Below, piece after piece: positions 34,251 through 42,780 of a stretch of DNA of 64,000 bases; positions within the stretch are counted from its first letter, which is position 1, and each line of letters starts with the position of its first letter. A program made the translations under genes and the position numbers. This stretch comes from Desulfitobacterium sp038181555. Lineage in GTDB: Bacteria > Bacillota > Desulfitobacteriia > Desulfitobacteriales > Desulfitobacteriaceae. Under the pieces are notes generated by a model. That model did no database searches and was not told where the DNA came from. It saw only the letters and a list, made by a program, of their open reading frames with translations. The DNA lies in assembly GCF_038181555.1 (NCBI RefSeq), contig NZ_JBBWUA010000006.1, forward strand, positions 62,001-126,000. Reading direction: 5' to 3'.

Positions 34251-35129
34251 ATGACGGAAATTACAAATAATATAAAAGACACAGCCCTAATTTTTGAAGG
34301 CGGTGGTATGAGGGCTAGCTATACAGCGGGTTTTCTTAATACGCTAATCGAAAGCGAATTATTCTTTGATTATGTGGCGGGGATTTCTGCAGGCTCCAGC
34401 CACTGTGTAAATTACTTGTCGAGAGATACCGAGCGGGCAAAGCGTTCTTTTGTGGATATAGTTTTGGACCCCAAGTTTGGGGGATGGAGGTCCTTTTTTC
34501 AAGGGGAGGGATTTTTCCGATCACAGTACATCTATGAAGAGACTCACTACTCCGAGGCTCTTCTACCCTTAGATTTTTCTGCATTTATGGGAAATCCGGC
34601 TCAATTGCGTATTGGAGTCTTTGAAAGGGACCGCGGTGAATTAAAATATTATACAAAAGAGGATATTCACGATGTTAAAGACTTGGTGAAAATTGTCCGT
34701 TCCTCGTCCTCTATGCCGATCTTCATGCCCCCAACCTATTATGACGGACATTATTATGTAGACGGCGGCCTGGGTGGTGGAATTGCTCTCGATATCGCCA
34801 AGAAGGATGGGCTGAAGAAGTTCTTTGTTGTCCTTACGCGTAAAAAAGGCTACAGGAAAAGCCCTGCTCAATTTAAAGGCTTTATTAAGGCTTATTACCG
34901 CAGGTACCCCAATGTCGTTGAAGCTATGCTTAAGCGTCATATCATCTACAATCAAACCCTTGAGGAATTAGAGCAGTTAGAAAGAGAAGGTAAAGCCTTT
35001 CTTGTCTATCCTGAGGAGATGCCGGTATCGAACCGCGAGATCAATTTTAGCAAGCTGTCTGAAAGTTATCGCTTGGGGTACGAGCAGGGCCAAAGAGATG
35101 TATCAAAATGGAAAGAGTTTTTGTTATGA
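34251..35129 (+). CDS. Patatin-like phospholipase
   Basis: 292 residues from ATG 34251, which has AAAGGTG eight bases upstream; a GTG at 34242 is in frame but lies inside that site. The oxyanion loop is EGGGMR (16-21), the nucleophile elbow GISAGS (Ser 46) and the Asp dyad VDGGLGGG near 173. No signal peptide, so it is cytosolic or peripheral. Homologues of the YjjU/RssA-like group are Ser-Asp lipid hydrolases; the substrate is unknown. It is not beside any nucleotide cyclase, so there is no reason to read it as a CBASS effector. It converges with the efflux gene, 15 bp apart. Confidence 0.9.
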   Translation: MTEITNNIKDTALIFEGGGMRASYTAGFLNTLIESELFFDYVAGISAGSSHCVNYLSRDTERAKRSFVDIVLDPKFGGWRSFFQGEGFFRSQYIYEETHYSEALLPLDFSAFMGNPAQLRIGVFERDRGELKYYTKEDIHDVKDLVKIVRSSSSMPIFMPPTYYDGHYYVDGGLGGGIALDIAKKDGLKKFFVVLTRKKGYRKSPAQFKGFIKAYYRRYPNVVEAMLKRHIIYNQTLEELEQLEREGKAFLVYPEEMPVSNREINFSKLSESYRLGYEQGQRDVSKWKEFLL

Positions 35130-35144
35130 GGTGACCTCGACGTA

Positions 35145-37175
35145 TTAATGCACCTTTGCTTTTGGCTGGTTTTTCAACCGATTTTCTCGATACAAAAGGA
35201 GGAGCAGCAACGCTATACCTGTTGAAACCGTCAGGGTGACATAGACACCTTTGAAGCCTTGATTAAGCGTGTCCTGAAACTCTTTTTCGATGGGTGCTCT
35301 TAAATTCTCTATCTCAGCTTTATAGGTTTTGTTTGCCGTATCGAAACTAGGGGGTATAGCGGCCTTTAAGGTTTCCATTTTATCAAGGGTTGCTTGGAGA
35401 CTTTGCTTGGCAGCTTTTAGAGTCTCGACCACGGGGGCCCTTGGATTTGGGGCAACACCTGGAGATACACCAGCAGTGGCGCCTTCCAACTGGGTTATAT
35501 TTTTGTCTAATGCTTGAAGGGCACTGACCAAACCGCTGATTCCACGATCCAGACCTTGATTAATCTCCGTGATGGTCTTGGGGGTGAACTTAGTGAACAT
35601 ATAATCGGCAAAGGTTTTGGTATTATCAACGATGGTGGTGACGTCCGAATTTCTCAGGAGAAGGACCAGATCGTCGGGGATATCGGTGGCTTGATTGGAA
35701 TTCATATCAAGTTTTATCTTTTGGAACGCTGTGAGATCGGGGATATTAACGTTTGCAAATTGCTCCTTCGTATTGGGATTGGCTTTTAAACGGTTGAATT
35801 CAGTGGTTAATTCCTCAGCGTGGGGGAGAGGGGGAATCGATACCTCCTTAGGTAAGAGTTGGTTGATATTCGTCTGAACAGAGGCTCCGGCATGGGCGAT
35901 AAAACCCACCATAATCGCTGGGGCAATGGCTGTCCCAATGGACCGGATTAAGGATAGGGTAGCCAAAGCTGAGTTGGACTCTTCTTTGGGTGTGTTATCC
36001 AGCATCATATAATTAAGTGGCGTCCCAATCGTAAAGCCCATCCCAAAACCCAAAAGGATTAGACTCATCAAAACATTCAGCAGTGTGGGGTAGAGGGTGG
36101 TTATAAATACTATATATAAGCCACCAATGATTGTCGCCAGAAACCCAATCCCTAATACGGGTTTAACCCCATACTTATCGATTAATTTTCCTGACAGGGG
36201 AGCCCCGACTCCAGAGAACAAAGCCAGGACAAAGACAAAGTACCCACCCGATCCCGAAGTCATCTTTAGCGCGTTCTCGGAGAATTGGGGGATGAAAATT
36301 GTAGCGATCAGAATAACACCCGTGATAAAGGCTAAGAGGAGTGTTATGAGGATATTTTTGTTTTTAAAGTAGCTTAAGTTGAGCACCGGATCCTCTGCTC
36401 GTTTCTCAATCCAAATAAACAGCGGCAAAGACACGATAACGATCAATAAAAATGGATAGACTGAAACCTCTTGGACGGATGCTACCAGATCGAAGAAGTC
36501 CAGATTTTTTAAACCGTAGAGCAGTGAGAGAATCATGATGGTCAAAAGAGAAATTCCCAGAAAATCGATTTTCTTAACTCGTGTTAATTTTGTATTGGGC
36601 AAATAGATTGAGCCCACAATTAAAATGAACAGGGTGATGGGAATATTGATATAGAAAATATACTGCCACTGCGTATTGCCAAACAGTCCTAAAATGGCAC
36701 TACCGGCAGTGGCGCCGAATAAATTCGCGATACCAAACACTGCACCGACAAGCCCCAAAGCCATGCCGCGTTTTTCCACTGGCACGGTCGTGCCAAATTC
36801 AGCGGTAGCAATAGGAACGATACCGCCGCCCCCTAAGGCCTGTATGGCTCGACTGACGATGAGCATCGGAAAACTATGAAACTGTTGGGAAAGCCCACAA
36901 AAGAGAGAACCCACACCAAATAAAAAGATACAGGTCAGGTAAACATACTTCCGTCCGTACATATCGGCTAGTTTGCCTGCTATGGGGATGCTTGCCGAGT
37001 AAGCCAGGGTATACATGGTAATCATCCAGATCCCCACAGTGTCATCCACCATAAGATCTTTTTGGATGACTGTACGAGCCGGAGTGACGATCCCCGTATC
37101 TAAAGCGCCCATGAATATACCTAATAAGTAGACCATCATGATGAGCACGTAATATTTCGTGTTCTTATTCTGCAT
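35145..37175 (-). CDS. DHA2 (EmrB/QacA) family MFS efflux transporter with large extracytoplasmic insert
   Basis: 676 residues, about 150 longer than usual 14-span DHA2 pumps. Motif A is LADMYGRKYVYL and motif C-like residues appear in GALDTGIVTPA (about 22-33). Thirteen spans are followed by an insert of about 190 residues (roughly 445-640) rich in charged helices (TNINQLLPKEVSIPPLPHAE, LKAAKQSLQATLDKMETLK) before the last span YVTLTVSTGIALLLLLLY. The insert should lie outside the membrane. It is probably a drug or metabolite exporter. A TetR gene is divergent 340 bp away and is the likely regulator. ATG 37175 follows TTGAGGTTGATTT. Confidence 0.88.
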   Translation of the reverse strand: MQNKNTKYYVLIMMVYLLGIFMGALDTGIVTPARTVIQKDLMVDDTVGIWMITMYTLAYSASIPIAGKLADMYGRKYVYLTCIFLFGVGSLFCGLSQQFHSFPMLIVSRAIQALGGGGIVPIATAEFGTTVPVEKRGMALGLVGAVFGIANLFGATAGSAILGLFGNTQWQYIFYINIPITLFILIVGSIYLPNTKLTRVKKIDFLGISLLTIMILSLLYGLKNLDFFDLVASVQEVSVYPFLLIVIVSLPLFIWIEKRAEDPVLNLSYFKNKNILITLLLAFITGVILIATIFIPQFSENALKMTSGSGGYFVFVLALFSGVGAPLSGKLIDKYGVKPVLGIGFLATIIGGLYIVFITTLYPTLLNVLMSLILLGFGMGFTIGTPLNYMMLDNTPKEESNSALATLSLIRSIGTAIAPAIMVGFIAHAGASVQTNINQLLPKEVSIPPLPHAEELTTEFNRLKANPNTKEQFANVNIPDLTAFQKIKLDMNSNQATDIPDDLVLLLRNSDVTTIVDNTKTFADYMFTKFTPKTITEINQGLDRGISGLVSALQALDKNITQLEGATAGVSPGVAPNPRAPVVETLKAAKQSLQATLDKMETLKAAIPPSFDTANKTYKAEIENLRAPIEKEFQDTLNQGFKGVYVTLTVSTGIALLLLLLYRENRLKNQPKAKVH

Positions 37176-37274
37176 AAATCAACCTCAAACTATTTTTGAG
37201 TAATAGGCCTACTTTTCCCATTTTACAACTGCTTTAGTCGTTAAGATGATGGTCTTCTTCTTCGGATTAGAAAT

Positions 37275-37319
37275 GCAAAAGGGGCGTGTGAAATCACAAT
37301 TTTCACACGCCTCTTTTGC
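37275..37319. terminator. Strong hairpin in the efflux/TetR divergent region
   Basis: GCAAAAG-g-GGCGTGTGAAA pairs with TTTCACACGCC-t-CTTTTGC. It sits between divergent genes, so it is either a terminator left from another gene or a transcription barrier. The rest of the 340-bp gap 37176-37515 holds the TetR promoter and operator. Confidence 0.6.
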
Positions 37320-37465
37320 TTTACTTTGGCTTACATAAAAGGCAATGGGGAGGGTGGGAGGGTTATATCATTATTCATCTTACCCCTAGAACATTTTGAA
37401 TTACTTTGTAATTCATGGCAGTTCATTCTTCTTGCGAAAAAACAGGATAAAAGATTTCAATAAGG

Positions 37466-37507
37466 TTGGAATATAGAAATAAATTTAGTATAATGAACAG
37501 TGTTCAT
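37466..37507 (+). promoter_or_regulatory. TetR promoter with overlapping palindromic operator
   Basis: TTGGAA (37466-37471), 17 bases, TATAAT (37489-37494). A perfect 15-bp palindrome, ATGAACAGTGTTCAT (37493-37507), overlaps the -10 box and start region. Its position directly in front of the TetR gene fits autorepression. No second copy was found at the efflux gene start. Confidence 0.75.
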
Positions 37508-37515
37508 AAAGAGAG

Positions 37516-38091
37516 GTGATCCTGATCCCAAAGATTATTAAAGATCCAAAGGTACTAATACTAAATCAGGCCCGAGATATCTTATACAACGAAGGGTATA
37601 AAGATTTTAGCATCCGAAAAATTGCGAAAGCAAGTGGGGTATCCGTAGGTACAATATATAATTACTTTTCTACTAAAGAGGAATTGCTCCTATACCTCAT
37701 GATGGAATACTGGGAAAAGTACTATGATGGATTAGAAACAATCGATCGAGAGGAAAAAGACTTATTTGCGAAGCTGCAAAGAATGTCTGAGGAGCTCAAC
37801 TCTTTTGTTAGCACATTCCAGCTTGTTTGGTTGGATTTTAATGAGCATGGAATATCCAAGAGCATTCAGCAGAACCGTCAAGAAGAGAAGAATTTTATAA
37901 CCAGATTGATTTGTAAAGTCGAAGAAATGCTTTCGAAGGAACCGACACTAATTCAGCGCCTAAATGAATTGGATTTAGACGTAAATGAAATAGCCCATTT
38001 AATTGTTATGAATCTTGTTATGATCGCTCAATTTAAGAATAATTATGAGTATAAAAGCTTCGATAAAGTTTTAAAAGCAATACTTGAATAG
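37516..38091 (+). CDS. TetR/AcrR family transcriptional regulator
   Basis: 191 residues. The N-terminal helix-turn-helix is typical (FSIRKIAKASGVSVGTIYNY, residues about 34-53) and the C-terminal helical ligand domain is not conserved. The start is uncertain: the GTG at 37516 overlaps the GAGAGGTGAT ribosome site, so initiation at CTG 37522 or a nearby non-standard codon is possible. It probably represses itself and the divergent DHA2 pump, and may control the small membrane gene 35 bp downstream. Confidence 0.88.
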   Translation: MILIPKIIKDPKVLILNQARDILYNEGYKDFSIRKIAKASGVSVGTIYNYFSTKEELLLYLMMEYWEKYYDGLETIDREEKDLFAKLQRMSEELNSFVSTFQLVWLDFNEHGISKSIQQNRQEEKNFITRLICKVEEMLSKEPTLIQRLNELDLDVNEIAHLIVMNLVMIAQFKNNYEYKSFDKVLKAILE

Positions 38092-38125
38092 TAGAACTTT
38101 CTAGTAATTGAAGGAGGATAATAAT

Positions 38126-38377
38126 TTGGGAAAAGCATTGAAAGGAATCATCTTATATCTAAAGGACTGGCGTAATTGGTTAACCCACTCTCTCATTGGA
38201 ATCGGGATTCTCTTGGTGGCTTTTTTTATGCCAGTAAAACCAATTTATCGTATTCTATTAATCGTAGTAGTCGTAGGATTCAATGTCACAAGAATGAAAC
38301 TTAGCAAGAAAAAGAAATTACAGGAAGAACAGGGCAAAGAGCATAACATTGAATTGATTGCAGAGACTGAAGCTTGA
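38126..38377 (+). CDS. Small membrane protein
   Basis: 83 residues from TTG 38126, with an excellent GAAGGAGG site at 38110-38117. Two hydrophobic spans (WLTHSLIGIGILLVAFFMPV and IYRILLIVVVVGFNV) and a lysine-rich tail (KLSKKKKLQEEQ). Family not recognised. It follows the TetR gene closely and is probably in its operon, which would suggest an envelope or efflux-related role. Confidence 0.6.
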   Translation: MGKALKGIILYLKDWRNWLTHSLIGIGILLVAFFMPVKPIYRILLIVVVVGFNVTRMKLSKKKKLQEEQGKEHNIELIAETEA

Positions 38378-38396
38378 GATCGAAGGGGGCATTTAC

Positions 38397-39251
38397 ATGC
38401 TTGAGCTTGCCTTTGGCGAAAGTCCTGCAGGCGCACTAAAATTGGCGAAATCCATGAAACAGGGACAACAGCTCGATGCTGAGAAACCTCGCATCTGGTC
38501 TGGTTTGACTATGGAAGGCAGTTCAAAGGATGTTGAGGCACTGACACTTGCATTGGATATTGGTGATATTTCAGATATGGATACCGGCATGAATGCGCGC
38601 AAAAAGACACTTGATGGTCTGTTCGCAGATTTTCCAGGGGTATCTGATGAAATATGGAAAACCAGTCAACATGCCTTGACGCGGATTCAGGAGGCGAGAT
38701 CAACATTAGAACATATACGAATGTGGATCTGCCCCAGTAATCCTGTGGAAGTGTGCAGCTTGTATTTTGTGTGCCACCTAATGTTAGATGCCCAGACACC
38801 TCTTTCGGTTGTGTGTGTTCCTGAGCAAATCATGAAGGATAACTGTATTATCAGTTATCGGAGTACCGGGGAAGTCAACCCAGAATCCTTAGGTGCTTTC
38901 ACCAAATATGAGGAGCCAGTAAGTGTATTGCAACGTAAAATCTATGCGAATACCTGGAACGACTTAGCACGTGAAAATGCTCCACTGCGTGCCATAATCA
39001 ACGGAAATCTCATTGGCGTTCCAGAAAATTTTTATGATTTTTTACTGCGAGCTAATATGCCAGATGGAGAATTCAAGGTTGCACAGCTGATTGGTAAAAC
39101 AATGGGCCAAATATCTGGTGTCGGCGACCGCTGGCTGTTCTTGAGAGTTCAGGCCATGATACAATCAGGAGAATTGCTTGAGGTTTCAGCGGCAACAGGC
39201 GATCATCCTTACTCAGGGGTTGTAAAACGGAATAGTGAAATTACAACGTAA
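38397..39251 (+). CDS. DUF1835/DUF3658 domain protein
   Basis: 284 residues from ATG 38397, which follows GAAGGGGG. An N-terminal LAFGESPAGALKLA opening, a middle TPLSVVCVPEQIM region and a C-terminal DUF3658-like segment (FYDFLLRANMPDGEFKVAQL, then ISGVGDRWLFLRV) are typical of these paired-domain proteins, which are found across Firmicutes and have no defined function. The gene is preceded by the small membrane gene (19 bp) and followed by a terminator. Confidence 0.75.
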   Translation: MLELAFGESPAGALKLAKSMKQGQQLDAEKPRIWSGLTMEGSSKDVEALTLALDIGDISDMDTGMNARKKTLDGLFADFPGVSDEIWKTSQHALTRIQEARSTLEHIRMWICPSNPVEVCSLYFVCHLMLDAQTPLSVVCVPEQIMKDNCIISYRSTGEVNPESLGAFTKYEEPVSVLQRKIYANTWNDLARENAPLRAIINGNLIGVPENFYDFLLRANMPDGEFKVAQLIGKTMGQISGVGDRWLFLRVQAMIQSGELLEVSAATGDHPYSGVVKRNSEITT

Positions 39252-39256
39252 AAACT

Positions 39257-39295
39257 GAGGCTATGTTTATTTATTGAACATAGCCTCTTTTTATT
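39257..39295 (+). terminator. Intrinsic terminator
   Basis: GAGGCTATGTT pairs with AACATAGCCTC around an 8-base loop, then TTTTTATT. Confidence 0.88.
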
Positions 39296-39359
39296 AAATA
39301 ACAAAGTTGAAATTTACAACGTGTAAATTGAAATTGATAGACTCGTTTCAGAGGTGTAT

Positions 39360-39770
39360 GAAGGTTAGTGCCACATCACGACTGTGCTGTTTGATAATAA
39401 TTATTAACTGCTCCATGACCGCATTGACATCAAGGCAGTCAGCTCGATTACTGAGAAAGAGTATCAGGTTGGTGGATCGACAGCACTCCTGGACGATATA
39501 GGAATGACAATCCACAAAATTGGCAATGCTCAAAAGTATACCGCCGATGACTACCGTGCAGAAAAAGTGATGTTTGTCATCATCACCGACGGCGAAAGAA
39601 ACTCCAGCCGCGAGTATTCGGCAGAGAAAATCGAAGCGCAAATCGCAGTTGCTACATTCCGCGAATGCTCTGCAATGCCAGAAGGCTGGAATGATGAAAT
39701 CAAAAAGGACTATAAGAAGCGCGGACAGCGAGAAGCAAGCCCTCGTTTGATTGGGCATGCTCCTTCATAA
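39360..39770 (+). pseudogene. Decayed von Willebrand factor A (VWA) domain protein
   Basis: One frame reads ITTVLFDNNY-stop-LLHDRIDIKAV, SSITEKEYQVGGSTALLDDI and VMFVIITDGERNSSREYSAE, the core of a VWA domain with the STALLD and TDGE metal-site segments. The N-terminal DxSxS part is gone, stops interrupt at 39366-39368 (TAG) and 39405-39407 (TAA), and after AEKIEAQI the sequence drifts to unrelated residues. This is a broken gene of a type common on phages and conjugative elements. Confidence 0.75.
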
Positions 39771-40040
39771 AAACCGCCTCTAAGGACTTGGCGCCAGCCA
39801 AGTTTTCTTTAGCTAATCAGAAAGTATAAGTTTGTAGGTGCATAAGGGCAACCTACGACTTCGCTAAGGATGTATGCATTAAGAGCCTGGCGAAGCCGGA
39901 TTTTCTTTATCTTGAATTGGAAAGAAGAGTTTGGAGACTGCATTAAAGTATGTGGATCTAAAAGTGGACGAGTTTATTTATCCTGCAGAAGACCAGGAGG
40001 TAGAAGAAAGCTTAGATGATTTGCTGAGGGGGATGGAGTC
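39771..40040. other. Degenerate stretch with possible gene tail
   Basis: 270 bp after the VWA pseudogene. An open run from about 39916 to a TAA at 40042-40044 reads LETALKYVDLKVDEFIYPAE, then DQEVEESLDDLLRGMES, with the look of a protein tail, but it has no start signal. It abuts the 3' end of the regulator gene on the other strand. Probably debris of a former accessory element. Confidence 0.35.
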
Positions 40041-41057
40041 CTAATAAATACCCACGATATCGTCAATAGGAATTATGGCAGATTCTTCAATACCCTTAAC
40101 ATAGATACTTTTAAATCGATCCTTTCCTTCAGGGGGAAGATGGATGGTTCCCTCAATATCCTTTTGCTCACCCTTTAAAAGGTATCTAACATTACAAATC
40201 TGTTGAGACTTAATATATTGGCAAAAGGGTCGATCGTAATCACCGATCATTTGCAGGGAAGAAAGAAACTGCCTTTTGCTTATTTGAAAATCAAGTTCTT
40301 CTGCCTCTGGCTGGTTGTCAACAAGTTCTCGGGCAAAATCGGACAACTGCATATAGACATGATCGGCTACACGGCCCAAGGTCTGCTGAAATACGGTGTT
40401 TTCTGATAGTAATTTTAAGCCTACGGTTAAGGCATAAATCTCTGCAGAATTCAGAGCCAGAAAAATGGGGTGAACCGGTGATTCATAAGTATTGGCCTTG
40501 CGTTTCAGCGGGCCAATTTTCATTTCCGTTCCCATAAATTCGAAGCCATCTTGAAGCATTTTCAAGTCGTTATCCAGGTGGCGTGTACTGATTTCAAAGT
40601 GCTGAGCAATATTTTCTCTTGTTTTACTGCCGGAGTGGAGGTATTTAAGAATTTCCAGAAGGCGTAGGCTTCGATCTTGCGGTTCAAATTTATGGACAAA
40701 CGAGTCGTCTAAATGTAAGTGATGCGTTCGATTGAGGGTTCCAATCAGGAGTCCAAGCTTTGATGCCTGCTTGGCTTTGTCTCCTGGATGGGAGCGGATA
40801 CCATTTTCGATATTTTCAACGAAGTTGTCTGGGAATTTCTTAATCATTGACAGCGGTATATCAAGAATCCCTAGTCGCTTAAGTTCGCTAGCGTTCGTGG
40901 TTCCTCCGTAGTATTTTTCAAACCAACTGTGCAGATTTTTTGCTACATCCTCACGTTGCTGTGGTGTTCGTCCAAATTTGGTTTTGCTGGAACCTTGGCA
41001 AACAGCTTCGTGGATCAATTCTCTCAGGGTGGGCTCTGCCTTGAGATCACTCATCAT
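40041..41057 (-). CDS. HTH/WYL-like transcriptional regulator
   Basis: 338 residues. A DeoR/HTH_11-type winged helix is visible near 120-170 (LRLLEILKYLHSGSKTRENI, then FEISTRHLDNDLKML), followed by a segment ALNSAEIYALTVGLKLL and a beta-rich C-terminus that resembles the WYL/WCX layout of ligand-sensing regulators. The N-terminal 110 residues are of unknown fold. WYL regulators often control defence genes, and this one sits at the edge of an accessory region, but no target is indicated. The ATG has GAGAGGAGATGAATA upstream. Confidence 0.6.
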   Translation of the reverse strand: MMSDLKAEPTLRELIHEAVCQGSSKTKFGRTPQQREDVAKNLHSWFEKYYGGTTNASELKRLGILDIPLSMIKKFPDNFVENIENGIRSHPGDKAKQASKLGLLIGTLNRTHHLHLDDSFVHKFEPQDRSLRLLEILKYLHSGSKTRENIAQHFEISTRHLDNDLKMLQDGFEFMGTEMKIGPLKRKANTYESPVHPIFLALNSAEIYALTVGLKLLSENTVFQQTLGRVADHVYMQLSDFARELVDNQPEAEELDFQISKRQFLSSLQMIGDYDRPFCQYIKSQQICNVRYLLKGEQKDIEGTIHLPPEGKDRFKSIYVKGIEESAIIPIDDIVGIY

Positions 41058-41170
41058 TATTCATCTCCTCTCGTTTATGTAAATATGAAGCTGGGCTTCA
41101 TTAAAAAACTTCTCCAATAATTCTAAGATAAGGACATGAGCAACACACTATATAAAAGGAGAGTGAAGAA

Positions 41171-41833
41171 ATGAATGCTTATGTTATCGGTGATATCCAC
41201 GGTTGTTATCACGAATTTAAGCGATTGCTCGGGCGAATCAAACCAGATCTCACAACGGAACGATTGATTCTTTTGGGTGACTACATCGACAGGGGCACGC
41301 AATCCTGGGAGGTGGTCAAGGAAATCATCAGCTTGCTGGAGATGTTTGGAAGGGATCATGTCGTGCCCCTTCGCGGGAATCATGAACAGATGGCCATCGA
41401 CTATATTCTATGCAAAGGAAAAAGTTTCCTCTATAACGGAGGAAAAGAAACTATCAAAAGTTTTGCTAGGCACGGCGATTACTTAGGTGACTATCTGGAG
41501 TTTTTTACAAGCATGCCTTTATATGTGGAGGATGAGAAATTCATCTATGTTCATGGAGGGATTAGGCAGGGGGTAAGCTTGTCCAACCAAAGCAGTGAAG
41601 ATATGCTCTGGCTCCGAGATGAGTTTTACGAATATCCCAATACGACAGACAAAACCGTAATCTTCGGTCATACTCCTACTTATTATATCAATAAAACAGA
41701 TCAACCTGCGGAAATATTTAACAATTATGCACTCGATACCGGTTGCGTTTTCGGCGGATATCTTAGTGCGGCTCAAATCTGTAACGGAAAAATTGCTCGA
41801 GTTTATCAGGTGGAAAAGAAAATAGCGAGCTAA
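41171..41833 (+). CDS. PPP-family metallophosphoesterase (serine/threonine phosphatase or ApaH-like)
   Basis: 220 residues. All metal motifs are present: GDIHG (8-12), GDYIDRG (36-42), RGNHE (73-77), then YVHGGI and FGHTP. The size and motif spacing fit bacterial protein phosphatases of the PrpE/PrpA type or a diadenosine tetraphosphatase; the choice is open. ATG 41171 follows AAAAGGAGAGTGAAGAA. A hypothetical gene follows 30 bp downstream with its own ribosome site. Confidence 0.9.
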   Translation: MNAYVIGDIHGCYHEFKRLLGRIKPDLTTERLILLGDYIDRGTQSWEVVKEIISLLEMFGRDHVVPLRGNHEQMAIDYILCKGKSFLYNGGKETIKSFARHGDYLGDYLEFFTSMPLYVEDEKFIYVHGGIRQGVSLSNQSSEDMLWLRDEFYEYPNTTDKTVIFGHTPTYYINKTDQPAEIFNNYALDTGCVFGGYLSAAQICNGKIARVYQVEKKIAS

Positions 41834-41863
41834 GTTGAATTAAGAAATAAGGAGGAAATTCTT

Positions 41864-42442
41864 ATGACTAAGGAATCAGGGAAATCTACTCACCAAGTCC
41901 AGGGGGAATATTTCTTCATAAAAACGGTTGCAGGGGATATTGAATGCGAAAAGGCGGTTTTTGGCAGTTGGTGTGTCATTGAAGATAAAAAGTCCCAATT
42001 CCAAGTTTTCGCAAAGAGCTTTGAGTATTGCATAGAGGGCATCCGAAAATTCTATGCCCAAGACCTTGGAAGAGAAAATGGAAATGCGAAATTTGTTCTG
42101 TATACTAGGCAAGGAGAGATCCTCGAGTATTCTGATACCCCCATCTACATGATTGTGAAATACCACGACCCTAAAACTGGCGAAATAACGCTAACACAGG
42201 TTCGCGACTTTGGCCTTAAGTTCGAATTGATGAACGAAGATGAACTTGAAGTAGTTGAAAAGGTACACTACTCAGAAAATACATTGGAGGAAGCACTTGA
42301 AAGATGGTCTGAGAAATTGGGCTTACCTATCTACAAGTTTAATTTCACGACCTCCGATGTGGAAACTGAGAAAGAGACATTGTCGAAAATTATGAATGTG
42401 GAAAAAGATCGGATAATATGGAAGAGTTTTAGAAACATATAA
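41864..42442 (+). CDS. Hypothetical protein
   Basis: 192 residues, no recognised family. ATG 41864 follows TAAGGAGGAAATTCTT. The sequence is soluble, mixed alpha/beta and slightly acidic, with no signal peptide or membrane span. It probably shares a transcript with the phosphatase gene. Confidence 0.55.
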   Translation: MTKESGKSTHQVQGEYFFIKTVAGDIECEKAVFGSWCVIEDKKSQFQVFAKSFEYCIEGIRKFYAQDLGRENGNAKFVLYTRQGEILEYSDTPIYMIVKYHDPKTGEITLTQVRDFGLKFELMNEDELEVVEKVHYSENTLEEALERWSEKLGLPIYKFNFTTSDVETEKETLSKIMNVEKDRIIWKSFRNI

Positions 42443-42780
42443 CACCCTAGTTGGTTAGCGGGTTAAGCCCCGCTTTCCGAATTCGGAAATTAGTGAAGAT
42501 CTGGACTGCTCTGTCTGTGAACTATGTTCTGCATGATTTGGGATGGGAGCATGTTAGAGATATAAAATATAATACTAAGGTTTTTAGGTCCTGCTTTCTA
42601 AAAAGATTTTGAGAGCAGGATACTTTATATATTTTATGCAGTTCAATTATTTGTCTGAAGCTTATGTTACGCTTAATTAAGTAAATTAGAAGGAAAATTC
42701 AGATAATTAATAAGATGAAAGAGGTAAAATATAGCAAACAATCGAATTATACAAATAAACTATTAGCAGGAGGATAACTA
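42443..42780. other. Gene-free stretch before the PGN_0703-type nuclease gene
   Basis: 338 bp. It holds a small hairpin (AGCGGGttaagCCCCGCT, near 42457) and a terminator-like stem near 42591-42625 (TCCTGCTtTC / GAgAGCAGGA) followed by TACTTTATATATTTTA. An AT-rich leader then ends in the AGGAGG site of the next gene. No reading frame of note. Confidence 0.45.

Noticed and set aside
34251..35129. Patatin as a CBASS phospholipase effector
   Set aside because: No CD-NTase or CBASS accessory gene is near; neighbours are trpB and an efflux pump.
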